A stretch of DNA of 64,000 nt, taken from positions 15,135,624 through 15,199,623 of the forward strand of contig JAPNXP010000002.1 of NCBI GenBank assembly GCA_028753945.1, in the 5' to 3' direction. The DNA comes from Hexactinellida sp. DTS-2022. Lineage: Eukaryota > Porifera > Hexactinellida. Of this stretch, positions 21,201-32,400 are shown one piece after another. The notes under the pieces are model-generated. The model had not been told where the DNA came from, did not search any database, and was given only the letters and a program-made list of their open reading frames with translations. How positions within the stretch are numbered: position 1 is the stretch's first letter; every line of letters starts with the position of its first letter. The position numbers and the translations under genes were made by a program.

Positions 21201-24200
21201 GATCGAATCGTGGTGCTAGACAGGAGTCCCAAATGTGTCCATTTCTTCTCTCGAGAAGGACACCCCCTCAGTTCCTGTGTCTCTCAAGGGACAGAGGACA
21301 GTTTGGTCGCTAACCCATACTTCTTCTGTTTGGACTCAGCTGGTAACATTATCATTAGCGACTGGGGGAATAATGCCATCAAGGTGTATACGGAATTAGG
21401 ACAGCATATTCACACCTTGGGAAGGGAAGGAAATGCCTTAGGGGAGTTTATCAAGCCCCGAGGAGTTTGTATCTCCAAATTAGGAACCATTTGTGTCGTG
21501 TCTTATAATCTTAACTATCCTCTTCAATGTTTCTAATTTGTATATCTATTTATTTATTTATTTATTACTAATTGGTTTACTAAAATGGTGTAAACTGAGT
21601 AAAAGGCAAATAAAATTGTTTTACTTAATACGAGCCCTTCGGTCTCAGATCACTTTCAAACAGAGCATTAAGTTTCCTTGTATTTACCTGGATAGCATTC
21701 TGTACAATACATAAGTATTATTTAATTCCGACAACGGCAAATGGGCATTTGGATGGTTAAAGCAATTTTTTTATTGATAATTTGGTAATGGTACTCATTT
21801 GTTCCACTCACAAGTTATACTCTAATTTCTAGAACGAATCTGAAAAACAATCATTTGTAAGTGTTTTAATGCAATATGTATTATACTATTATAGTGTAGT
21901 TTTAAGTATAGTTGTGTTCGCCTAAATAGCAAGTCGCATTTTGCACGAGATTTTCTTGCAATTAGGCGAACTTGCTATTAGAGGAACAGAATTAACATTA
22001 AATGCTCGCTTGGGCACTGGAAATAACTTGCTAATAGAGCAATATATTGGTATTAGTCTATTAGAGCAATATATATTATATTGCTTTTAGGCAAACTCAC
22101 TAATTTGTTGAGCCATAGCCTATAGCCTATGGGTGAGCTTATACTCTAGTTTTGGCAATGGTATAACCGTTTGTATAATTCTATAATTACACTCGAATCT
22201 AATTCGTATAATCCCACGAGCCAGTGTATTATACAGACATTTGTAAATACGCTCCTAATCCTGGTCTGATCCAATTTCCATACGCCTAAATCACAAATTA
22301 ATGTTACGGTATAGGAGAGGATTCCAAATTTTCGCGCTCCTAATTTAAAATTCCAAAAATCATGCTCCAAAAGGAGCGTCTCGCGCTCCTGTATAATTCG
22401 TATAATCGCACCTCTTTAATCAGCTGATCTTTAATCCCCGCTTCTGGCACCAGTTTCCTAATAAGCAGCAGGCAATACAGATACCCTGCGTTCCCATACA
22501 ACACTTCATCCTGTGACTTTCTAGTTTCGGACAACACGAGTTCTCTCAGATTAACCAGTTCCTCTGTGTACCTATCTATGCCTTCTTTGTCTCCGTACTC
22601 CTTTGCGAGGAGAATAGATACTGTCCAGGGACCCCCGTCTCCCATTAGAAATGCAGGATAAGCCTTGTACACATTGTCACGAGCCTAAAATATATAGTAT
22701 TAAGATCTGCTTTATATGTACAGTCGTGATACAGTATACAGTAAAACCTTTATAAAGTGAACACCCTGGGGACCAGCCAAAACGTTCACTTTTGAAGGTG
22801 TTCACTCTTCATGAGTTATCATAATGTGTGTTTAAAGCAATGGGGAAATTTTGGGACCGAGAAAAAGTGTTCATATTTTGGAGTTGTTCACTTTTGGAGA
22901 TTTTACAGTATTCAGATTCCGCTTAATAGAGTCACCTCGGGACTAGGTTGTTTTGACCCAATTAAGCGGAGAAATATATTAACCGAAAATATTTTAAGCC
23001 AAACTGTCATTCCATCCTATAAATCCTGTGAAATTATTACCCGATTAAGCGGAGAAATCTATTAACCGGTGGCTCTATTAAGCGGAGTCGACTGTATTTA
23101 AGAGTACAGTTAACTCTCGTTATAACGAAGTGCCTGGGACCTGTAAATCCCCTCGTTATATCCGGATATTCGTTATAAGCGGATAATAATTAATGCATTA
23201 GTGCTCTAGAGGAAATCTCAATTTCGTTATATCCGACTTGGTTATAACAGGAGTTTTGATTGCAAATAATTATTGCATTTAATTAAAACTTTTTTAAATA
23301 AGTTATCACTTACCTTTACAAGAATTTCTCCCGCTTTTTCCAAGAACTTTTTCCTAAGTATACCATCATCTTTGTATATCGACTTACTTAGTTGAATAAA
23401 CAAATATGCAATTCCACAACTTCCCGTATACACAGTCCTATCTTCATGTTTGTCATAATTCGACAAATATTTACAACCTATTCGTTCAAGCTGTTCCTCT
23501 ATAAATGTTTTTATTCTAGCCACAAACTTTTGGTTTATGACTAACTCATTACTTGTTTTTATGAGCGATGTTTCGTTTGAAACAGCTGACATATAATTCG
23601 GAAATGTGTTTTGAAAAGCCCGGGCATCTCTAAACTGAAGTTCTATTTTAATTCTCTCCTTCGATTCTTCTTCTGTTGCCATTAAAATAGAACTAATTAC
23701 AAGTAAATAGGAGGAGCTACAGTAGAACTTCGTTAGTACGAACACCAGGGGACCGTCAATATGTGTTGGCTTTATCCGGAATTTGTATTATAAACTAATA
23801 TTATTTGTACAGTAGATGTCGGATAAAAGGACACAGGTTATAAGAACATATCGGATATAAGAACACTATGTTGGTGTTGGAAAGGTTGCCATATACCCTA
23901 TATAATTTATGTCGGTTATAAGAACATGTCGGTTATAAGCACATTAAGTGCAGTTCCCGACGATGTGCTTATAACCGGCATCCACTATATTGAAAAGGCT
24001 TTGAAGGGGACTGAAATGTGTTCGTACTAACGAGGTTCTACTGTACTTTATTAAGTTTATTTTATATATAGTTACTCCCGAGATGGATAGCCCCCAACCT
24101 AATGACATTGGTAGGATTCCTATTGGTGCTATCGGTAACTATGCTACTCAGCTGGTACGACTACGACTTTAGGAACACAGAATCTATTCCTGCTTGGGTG

Positions 24201-27200
24201 TGGCTGTATTCAGCCGTGGCACACATTACTGGATACAATCTGGATGGGATGGATGGAAAGCAGGCCAGGAGAACCAAGTCATCCTCACCTGTTGGTGAGT
24301 AAACAAACAAACAAACAAATGAACACACAACCAAACAAACAAACATACAAACAAACATACAAACAAATGAACAAATGAATAAACAAACAAACAAACAAAC
24401 ATACAAACAAACAAACATACAAACAAACAAACAAACAAACAAACAACAAACAAACAAACAAATGAACACAAGCAAACGGGCAAATAATATTTATGCAAGG
24501 GGGCCTACAGTATACTCTGTTAGACTGTTAGTAGGAACACCAGGGGACCGTCTTAATATGTTCATATTATTCGGAATTCGTATTAACCGGAGTCACTCGC
24601 ATGCATTTGTATAGGCTAGGGGAATTAACCTTGTACTCCTTACAGATATTCCTGTTTCTACTAACAAGAGTGCTGTACTTGTAATTATTTTTATTTGTAT
24701 TGCCAGGCGAGCTGTTTGACCATGGACTGGACAGCCTAGTGGCCCTGTGTGTCCCCCTATCCATAGCCTCATGCATGGTTCTAATAGGGGGGACAGGGGA
24801 TATTATATTCTGCTCTGTTCTAATGGGGTTATTCGGGTTCTACGTGTCTCATTGGGAGAAATACAATACCGGGGTATTATACCTGCCCTGGATATATGAC
24901 TTCATTCATCAGGTCAGTTGGAGCTTTAAATAAGTAAAGTTATTAATAAGTTATAAGTATAATTATGATAATATGATATCTCTTAGTTGCCAATTGAAAG
25001 TGAAATTTAATTTAATTTCAATTTAAAGTGAAAATGAAAGTTTTTTTTTCTATTTATACCTTGGACCCCAGGGCATTTATGTCATTAATTAATTAATTAA
25101 TTAATTCGCTGCCTTACACTATTAATATGACATTAATTATGCAGAAATAATCCTGGGTTAGTAAATTGTTAATTAATAATTAGATAAAACAATTCGTTAC
25201 CCCGAAATATGAAAGTCTAACTGAAAGTTTATTAAATTTCAATTGAAAGTGAAAATGTTATTTTATATTTATACCTTTTACCCCAAGTGGTCCGAGGGTT
25301 TTAATTGGTCGACCAACTGAGATCTTTGGAACTGTTACAATTCCATTGTTGCTAGATAAACTTGAGATCGGATTGGCCAAATATTGGTCCGTCCTGTAAT
25401 AATAGGCAAATGATCACTCCAAATATTCACAAAATAGTTTATTTATATTTCCAATGGTGTAGTGAGTCCATCCAATTTGCATTGACAATAAATTCTAATA
25501 GCACTGCTGTAAATATAGATTCTGACATCATCTACGTATAAATATAAACAACAACAAACAAAGTATTAATTTTTGTAAACAATAATAATAGTTTGCCACA
25601 CTACATATAATAAACACCTTTTCAATAAAAACCTAACTTCGCAAAGGTGAATCTTTGATGTAAAATGACCTTGCAGCGCCTGAAAATTACATCAGAAAAG
25701 ATACTGGTTTTCTTATAAAATCCGCGAAGCCATTGTATACTATACATAAGAGAATAAACACTATTATTATTACTGCACAACAACAACTAAATACGAACTC
25801 TATACACACCCTATACAGTCCCTATATTGGCTATACAATGGCTGCCCCAGATAACCCCGCTCTGCTCCTATACGCTACAGTTCGGCTGCCAGATAACCAT
25901 TCTCGCAATGGTGGCTACCATAGAGATCTGTTCTCCCGGAAATTCTCTATTTTAGAAGAAGCGCTGATAATTTGCACCGTCTGTCAGGGGGTGAAAAGGG
26001 ACGCTTCGATGTTCCAGGGGGTCGCGACTTGTCGGAACTGTTCTTATAATCCAGATAAAGCAAAACCGGTGAAAGATATTCGGGAACTAGTATCACACCT
26101 CCCCATGAAATGTCCGTTATACGAACGAGGTTGTAATTGGACTGGAACAGTGGTAGAAGGAGAAAATCATTTGTTGAAGTGTAAAGAATTGCTTTGTATT
26201 TGCCCTAACGAATGTGGGATCGGAGTTACGTATAAATCTATTGAACAACATTCTAAAGGTTGTAAAATGCGTGAAATTCCATGTAAGCACTGTGGTATAC
26301 ACGTAAGAGCGAATAAGTTGGAAAACCATATTCAAACCTGTACCCTACGCCCTATTCCAGATACGAATTGTACGCCCACTAATAGGGAGATACCCGAACT
26401 CCTGAGTACACATTCCAACCAGATCCATGTTGATAACGAGATACCAAAGAATGCTATGCAAACAGCTGATAAAACACACGAATCGACACAAACAGAGACA
26501 GAATCTGTAATCTCAGATAATTATACCAATCTAGAGAAAGTTACGGCAGAATTGGAAAATAGAATCCTGCGTTTGGAAAGGAAGAACGAGCTCCTAACAA
26601 GTGCCATATTTATAAAACCTGAAATAAATACGTTCGATAGAACAATCGGTCGGTTCTTAGAAGGATTCAAATGGTCTATTTTTGGAATTGAAACTATAAC
26701 TAAAACCGTTTCTAAGATAACTAGTTCTACTTTCTACATTTCGTATCAGAACATAAAGCTTATAGGCGAAGTTGGGATGATTAGTTCGATTGGTTTTAGC
26801 GTCTCAAGAGTTGAGGGACCGTTTGATGAGATAACTGGAACTAACACCTTGAGCTACTACAGGTGTGAATTGGTGTCAGCTGTTGAACCAATGGTGATGA
26901 CTGGTAGGATTGACCACAAATTGGAAGTAAATGGGAGGTGTAAACCGTTCCTATTTATAGATTTGTCGGTTTTGTTAGATCCACTGTACTGTGTGGATGA
27001 TTGTGTAACTCTAAATATTTATTTTGATACGACACACTAACTTATGTGTTTATCTATTTATCTCTATATTTATTATTACATTATATTGTTTCAAATTGAT
27101 ACTAACACCTATATACAGTCGACTCCGCTTAATTGAGATACCTCCGGGCAAAACATTTTGTTCAAATTAACCGAAATTCTAAATAGAAAAACCCCATTTT

Positions 27201-29357
27201 CATTCCATTTTCAATTGAAATTCAATTAACTTTAAAATAGAGCACCGGTTAATCGGGTCAAAACAACCTGGTCCCTAGGTGGCTATATTAAGCGGAATCG
27301 AGTGTATTTGACTTAAATATCCGAGAATTGACCCGATTAACCGAATAAAGTTAACATTAGCTTCTATTCGAATAATTTTGTTAGAGATTTGTCCCTTTTA
27401 ACTTTACTTCCATATTAATAACATATCTCTCTACAGGGCGTTTCGCTGATTTACTTATTAACAGGAATATACGGAGTAGGCATTTGGTTGGAGGTGGATT
27501 ATTATTTGCAGAGCAAAGGTCTCAATGTTTCTCTTATCGCTATATACTGTATCGGCAGTGGAGGTTTGTAGTTTATACATATTCTACTTTTATAGTATAG
27601 ATTTACAGTATTATACAGTGGTATTAATAGCAAGTCGCATTTTGCATGAAATTTTCTAGGTACAGTAGAACCTCGTTAGTACGAACACGGTTAATACGAA
27701 TTTCCGGATAATACGAACAAACAGTTCCACAAATCAGGTCCCTACAATGGCTATTCAATGGGTATTACTCCGGTTAATACGAACTCTGGATAAAGCGAAC
27801 AAATTTTACCTTCCGTTGGTGTTCGTATTAACGAGGTTCTAATGAATTGGCGAACTTGCTATTAGAGGAACAGAATTAACATTAAATGCTCGCTTGGGGA
27901 CTGAAAATAACTTGCTAATAGGCTAACACCACTGTATATGTTTGTTTATTTGTTATTATTTGTTTGTATTTGTAGGTGGTGTTGTTTTTAGTGTAATTGT
28001 CAGCTCATGGAATGTGGCAGTGTAAGTTGAACCTCTGGAAATATAATTAAAATACAGTAGACTCTGTTAATAGGAACACCAGGGGACCTTCATAATATGT
28101 TCGTATTATCCTTAAATTAATATTAACCAATATAAAAGGTTTTGAAGGGTAATGAAATAGCGTTCATATTAACCGAAGTTACTTTTCAAGTAATACTTGA
28201 AATTTGTATAGGCTAGGGGAATTAAACCTTGTACTCCTTAACCGATATTTCCCTTATCCGTGTTCCTACTAACGAGATTGCAATCTTGCTATATAACTTG
28301 CTATGCTACGAGATAGGTAACTAGGAATGCTATATATTAGATGCTACGTAAACAAGGAGTGCAGGCGAGATACCCTTATGGACGGACTCTCTCCCTTCTT
28401 CACTTTCTCAGCTCTAACCACCGCATTCATTGTCTGGTCGCTTGTCTCTCCTAGCGACATATTGGAACTGGAACCAAGGTGTTTCTGTTCCGCTCTAGGC
28501 ATAGCCTTCTCAAATATAACCGTAAGTTATACGCTAGAGTCCCTTGTATACATAGTACAGTCAGGTCTGCTTATTGTTAACAAATTTCGTCTGCTTAATA
28601 TGAAACTTTTTTGTTATAAACAAGCCCTATGGTCCCAATTTAACAACTTACATAGGGTTTGTATTAAGTTGAGTTCGCTTATTATGAAGTCTCTCTATTA
28701 TTAACACAATATTCGTCCCTTGAATGTTCATAATAAGAACTTAACTGTACTTGGATGGTCTATACCCTAGCTACTAATTTGGTCGATATGAATGTATAAT
28801 GATCTTTCTATTTATAGTGCAACCTTATTATTGCGCAGATGTCTGGTGTGAAGTTTCGCGTGTACAGCGGTTTGGTTGTGTTAGCCTATGTGTCCGTTAT
28901 TGTGTCGCTATCTGTGCCACATTTGGAAATAGCAGTTCTCTACACATACCTTATCGTGGCTCTCATATCGCACATGCACTTCAGCTACTCTGTGGTGAGA
29001 TAAACACAACAACAAACAAACAAACAAATGAATGAATAAACAAGTATACAAACAAACAAACAAACAAACGAACAAATATACAAACGAACAAACAAACGAA
29101 CGAATAAACAACAATCAAACAACCAACGAAATAAAATAATAAACGATAAATAATGAATAGATAACAAATCAAGTAATCTAAATTGTGAAAAAATAAAATT
29201 TCTTTTAGTACCAATTTTTATAGTTTTTTCGGGTCCATAAAATCGACCTGTGTTATATTTGAATGCATTCATTCGTTGCTAGGTACGACAACTATGTACT
29301 CATTTCAAGATCGACTGTTTCAGAATTCCGTACGAAGAAAACAAGAAGAATAGCTGA
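17124..29357 (+). CDS. SELENOI: Ethanolaminephosphotransferase 1
   Basis: Nine exons with consistent phases: 17124-17189, 17248-17316, 24072-24294, 24707-24912, 27437-27563, 27976-28021, 28365-28521, 28818-28994, 29283-29357. The product (381 residues before the TGA) aligns end to end with animal EPT1: KQLKGFDNYKYSCRDTSP, LPRWIAPNLMTLVGFLLV, and the CDP-alcohol phosphatidyltransferase motif DGMDGKQARRT...GELFDHGLD with all Asp, Gly and Arg positions. It transfers phosphoethanolamine from CDP-ethanolamine to diacylglycerol in the ER/Golgi membrane (multi-pass). SPSDILELEP is diagnostic for EPT1 rather than CEPT1. The TGA lies where vertebrate SELENOI has selenocysteine; four sense codons then TAA follow. 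Intron 2 (6.7 kb) contains a LanC-like gene and an NHL gene; intron 4 a TRAF-like gene. Confidence 0.92.
17651..23682 (-). CDS. LanC-like protein (nested in EPT1 intron 2)
   Basis: Five exons with matching phases: 23682-23314, 22684-22412, 19225-19006, 18457-18222, 17836-17651; 427 residues, normal for LANCL. Family motifs: DEVLYGNAGYLYCLLL, YVGAAHGMAGI, HWCHGAPGI and GVCHGVAGN, which supply the Cys, Cys-His zinc ligands of the lanthionine-synthetase-like double alpha-barrel, and the C-terminal LFEGMAGTLFFLSDL. Eukaryotic LANCL proteins are cytosolic or membrane-associated and add glutathione to dehydroamino acids on damaged proteins; the zinc site is intact, so activity is plausible. Start ATG chosen at MATEEES; an upstream ATG in frame lies in a family A repeat. 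The whole gene is antisense inside the large EPT1 intron and itself hosts an NHL gene. Introns carry (AAAC)n and (AAC)n tracts. Confidence 0.9.
17890..18207. repeat. (AAAC)n / (CAA)n simple-sequence tract
   Basis: About 230 bp of imperfect AAAC/AAAT units followed by about 22 CAA triplets ending 14 bp from a LanC-like gene splice donor. Spurious frames rich in Cys/Phe/Leu or poly-Thr arise from it. Confidence 0.9.
18550..18955. repeat. Inverted pair of family F palindromes
   Basis: Two complete F elements, 18550-18730 and 18771-18955, in a LanC-like gene intron, 40 bp apart and mirror-oriented (internal ACATAGGGTTTGTATTAAG versus CTTAATACAAACCCTATGT). Confidence 0.8.
19308..19978. repeat. 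Palindromic CCGAATATC repeat interrupted by a hAT element
   Basis: Arms AAGGTTGCAACCGAATACTG and ATATTCGGTTCGAGCGGTTTC enclose several ATCAGTATTC/CGGTTGG units. The hAT element at 19452-19865 splits it. Confidence 0.55.
19452..19865. mobile_element. hAT-type non-autonomous element rich in TGATTTAAATCA
   Basis: Ends CAGGGTTGATAAAAATCATG and ATCAAACAACCCTG, flanked by an exact 8-bp duplication ATTATCAG (19444-19451, 19866-19873). The interior repeats the palindrome TGATTTAAATCA and GATTTTTTTGA many times. 414 bp, no coding frame. Confidence 0.88.
20301..21536 (+). CDS. Coiled-coil / NHL-repeat protein (nested twice)
   Basis: Intronless, 411 residues, start ATG after an AT-rich leader. An N-terminal helical region (residues about 25-95, LIDQLIARRDALLQRVREL) precedes NHL repeats from about residue 150: FNAEGIAFDESTELMYVADC, LPRGLCIDTNGDVLVADCLNHRVCV, and KPRGVCISKLGTICVVSYN at the end. 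It lacks RING and B-box. It is a diverged paralogue of the gene at 1636-2886, sharing layout and the FFSREGHPLSS / VFSREGALLHT motif. It sits between two exons of the LanC-like gene, on the opposite strand, and so also within EPT1 intron 2 in EPT1 orientation. The 3' flank holds AATAAA (21610) followed at once by the TTCGG hairpin also seen in the 8408 and 45180 repeats. Confidence 0.85.
   Translation: MATNMPTNVTYDKMPHFDNVATMIIQTFDPLIDQLIARRDALLQRVRELREDHRNKEATRIAAIEELERVQQQMMEMSIKVNPNLKFHEQAKQFYQQGIEKLGPSATFLCPVLRCQNTDTIRQLISELGEIVPCEIPDYSLKREPVLTAGKYGAGVNEFNAEGIAFDESTELMYVADCLNHRVQIVSLKGEFVAQIRNDKLWDPWGIAVNKESIFVTDTWLHALLQFRKKDFKLINRTGTEGNKQGEFNLPRGLCIDTNGDVLVADCLNHRVCVYSKLLKFKSCIGIGQLHEPRDVKLSADRIVVLDRSPKCVHFFSREGHPLSSCVSQGTEDSLVANPYFFCLDSAGNIIISDWGNNAIKVYTELGQHIHTLGREGNALGEFIKPRGVCISKLGTICVVSYNLNYPLQCF
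23107..23256. repeat. Palindromic element, family G
   Basis: CAGTTAACTCTCGTTATAACG ... GACTTGGTTATAACAGGAGTT. The right terminal ACTG is lost. Better copies: 53737-53892 and 56382-56539; partial 37768-37895; variant 35548-35714. Confidence 0.65.
23720..24043. repeat. Composite: family C nested in family A
   Basis: A family A element (CAGTAGAACTTCGTTAGTAC to GAGGTTCTACTG) is interrupted at a TA by a family C element (23810-23987). Removing C and one TA restores the A core TTTGTATTGAAAAGGC exactly, which shows a TA target-site duplication. Confidence 0.88.
24300..24470. repeat. (AAAC)n tract at an EPT1 splice donor
   Basis: The tetranucleotide run begins directly after the donor GTGAGT of EPT1 exon 24072-24294. 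A similar tract follows the donor at 28995 (29000-29110). Confidence 0.9.
25838..27040 (+). CDS. TRAF-like zinc-finger protein (nested in EPT1 intron 4)
   Basis: Intronless. I start at the ATG giving MAAPDNPALL (an in-frame ATG 105 bp upstream adds an unconvincing leader); 400 residues. Order: a RING-like Cys segment (ICTVCQGVKRDASMF...ATCRNC, incomplete, so E3 activity is doubtful), TRAF-type zinc fingers (CPLYERGCNWTG, H..C; CPNECGIGV, H..C; CKHCGIHV, H..C) at about 85-175, a low-complexity linker, a coiled coil (LEKVTAELENRILRLE), and a C-terminal region of about 130 residues ending DDCVTLNIYFDTTH that looks like a diverged MATH/TRAF-C fold. TRAFs link TNF/IL-1/TLR-type receptors to kinase signalling. 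Whether this one does is unknown. Confidence 0.82.
   Translation: MAAPDNPALLLYATVRLPDNHSRNGGYHRDLFSRKFSILEEALIICTVCQGVKRDASMFQGVATCRNCSYNPDKAKPVKDIRELVSHLPMKCPLYERGCNWTGTVVEGENHLLKCKELLCICPNECGIGVTYKSIEQHSKGCKMREIPCKHCGIHVRANKLENHIQTCTLRPIPDTNCTPTNREIPELLSTHSNQIHVDNEIPKNAMQTADKTHESTQTETESVISDNYTNLEKVTAELENRILRLERKNELLTSAIFIKPEINTFDRTIGRFLEGFKWSIFGIETITKTVSKITSSTFYISYQNIKLIGEVGMISSIGFSVSRVEGPFDEITGTNTLSYYRCELVSAVEPMVMTGRIDHKLEVNGRCKPFLFIDLSVLLDPLYCVDDCVTLNIYFDTTH
27616..27934. repeat. Composite: family A nested in family E
   Basis: The E element (CAGTGGTATTAATAGCAAG ... GGCTAACACCACTG) is split at about 27660 by a family A element (27663-27843). Located in an EPT1 intron 40 bp before exon 27976-28021. 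Confidence 0.8.
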
Positions 29358-29441
29358 CAAGAATTGTTATAATTTAGTAGGACTAAAAGTTCGTATACAC
29401 AAGGTTGTAACACTATTTACAAACACATTGTACGTATTTAA

Positions 29442-32400
29442 TTAATTGTTATATATTTTGAAAGTTCGTTTCGTAGAGACAGATTGGCATTTTGTACTTT
29501 TAAGCAAATTAGTTGAAAATGGTTGTACACGAGCTAAGCTACTAGATTCACTTTTTCTAATTTTTGATTTTTTGACTGTTTTTCTGTTCGTTTCGCTTAT
29601 AAAAAATCCATTTATTATCTTTTCATCGTGTCGACTTGAATCTATGACTTTAGTTGAGTTCGTATTATTTGTTCCTTCACCGATTAACTTTTGTTCTTTC
29701 AAACATTTAAGAGCTCGATCTTGTAGAGTTTTTGGTAATCTTTTAACAAGTTTTATTTCTTCAGAGCTCAAATGTTTATCCACAATATCTTTGCCTTCTA
29801 TTCCCTCAACACAAAACGTGTTATGTTCTATCTACACAAGTAAATAAACAAGTAAACAAATTGAATAGTAATTACAGTAGAACTTCGTTAGAATAAACTT
29901 CGGTTAATACGAACATTATTTCAGTCCCCTTCAAAGCCTTTTCAATACAAATGACATGGTTAATACGAATTCTGGATAAGGCGAACGCATTTTGAAAGTC
30001 CCCTGGTGTTCCTACTAACGAGGTTCTATTGTATTCAAGTATAACAATATTTCCCATCCATGTTATAACTAAAGTTATATTTCCCAATATTCTTACAAAT
30101 TACAAATCTACTCTCCTAATGATGTTAGCTAATTAATTAATTGTTGTATCGACTGTGGAGCGAAACAAATTTAAATTTGAAAAAATTGCTTAAAAAACAG
30201 AATAATACAAATTGCAATAAGTAACTGGATACGATAGCAATCAGTTAGGATAAATGCAATGTAAACACTTTCCAGAGTAATTTTGTTGAAGTGTATATTA
30301 CTATATTTTTAGGGAAATTGGAAAATCCATTTGAAAATTTACAACTTTCAATTTGTGTAGAAAAACCCTTTGTTTATGATACAATAATAAATAATGGGTT
30401 TTAACTTTTAATCTGAAATACAACAAACAGGAAATTCCAAATTAAAATCCTGTCCAGGGAAAAAAGTTACAAGTATATTATAAAGTTTATAAATAGTATC
30501 TAACTTAATTAATTAAATAGTATAAATAGAAGCTAAAATGATTATTATATAACAAACTTAATAATGACTTCAAGACATGGAAAGAAAAATAAATTGGATC
30601 AAGATCAACTCTGCCAAATATCCAGGGATATTTTAGAAAAACACCGAACAAGTTTAGTCGAAAATATTGACCCAGAAAACCATTTCCCTGTGCTCAAGAG
30701 TCGCAACGTTATAACCGCATCGGAATGTGACGAAATCTCACAATTAGGCTCACGGACGCGACGAGCTGAAAGGTTAATCGAGATTTTAATCACGCGGGGA
30801 AATGACGGATATTTAGCTTTAGCAGAATCAATGGTGAGAGAGAAAACCCAGATGTTTCTTCTCAGGAAACTCAACCAATCATTTGAGTCTCAGAGGAGAT
30901 GGAAAGAACACGGTTCAAATCAATGGAATAATAATGACGCTCCGTTCTCATTACAACCACAGTCGATAATGCCTCCAGAATCAATTAACTATTTTATTCA
31001 TTAATTCTGTTTTTATTAACTGCTGGCTGCTGCATGCTGTAATGAGTTTAATTCTGTTTTTAAGTTGAGAATATTAGTTCAATATCCTATACCTTTTCTT
31101 ACAATCCTTTTAGAACACTATAAGCCAAAAATTGGTTTATTAATTAATTAATTATTAACTGGTCATTGTTCCATATAAACACCTACATAGTCTCAATTTC
31201 AGATCACTTCTAAACTGAAACTGAACTGAACTAACTACAGTAGACTCACTTAATAGGAACACCAGGGGACCGTCTTAATATGTTCGTATTAACCGGAGTC
31301 ACTTGCATGCAATTGTATAGGCTAGGAGAATTAAACCTTCCTCCTTATCCGATTATCCGATATTTCCCTTATCCGTGTTCCTATTAAATACCGTGTTCGG
31401 ATTAAAATCACGTATTTATAGAACTATCTGTTATTATCGGAACAGAATAAACCCACTAATTCCATTGGCCTATACTAACCAAGCTTTTCTCTTTAACAAC
31501 GAAGTCTCCGTTCCTGGGTCGCTGGTGGCTATAAATAGGATTCTTCTTTATAGGCGATGCGGACATGTACCCCTTGGGAGTGGGAGGCGTCCGGGGGTCC
31601 AGCGGGAAGAGAGTCGCCAGGTCCAGGCCGATAACCAGGGACGTGGCGTTCTGCGGGGTTAGGGGGGTAGGGGATATCCCCTCTATCCTGTCTGGCACTA
31701 AATAAGGAGGTATTTATAAACTATTACTACTATGCAGCAAATACAGTAGATGCCGGTTATAAGCACATCGTCGGGAACTGCACTTAATGTGCTTATAACC
31801 GACATAAATTATATAGGGTAGATGGCAACCGTTTTCCAACATAGTGTTCTTATATCCGGTGTGCTTATTATATCCGACATCTACTGTATTTATAAACAGG
31901 GAAATATTATATATACAGGATTCGTATAAACAGTTATAAACAGGATTCTTTCTGGGAAAATTTCTGCATGCCTAGATTAGATTTACATTAGAACCTCGTT
32001 AGTAGGAACACAAGGGGACCGTCAAATGCGTTCGTCTTATCCGGAATTCGTATTACTAATATAATTTGTATTGATAGGGATTTGAAGGGGACTAAGTAGT
32101 GTTCGTATTAACTGTGTTCCTATTAACGAGGTTCTACTGTAGTTAAAGCTTGCTCACACGCGTCTAAATCACACATTTGTATTAGTCTATGGGAATATCT
32201 CTCAATTTTCGCGCGCCTAGAAAAGTTTCCTTTAAATTTATGAAACTTGCTAATAATCTAACGAATTATACATATAATTCTACTCTTTTATGAGTAGCTA
32301 ACCAAGTTAGAAGGCCCGGGAAATAAAACGCCTTGAGTACCAACTGCATATAAACCTACGTTTCCTGACTGGAATTCGACTGGAACGAATTCGGTCTATT

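Noticed and set aside
23683..23745. Upstream in-frame extension of the LanC-like protein
   Set aside because: The extra 21 residues are encoded by the end of a family A repeat; MATEEES is the better start.
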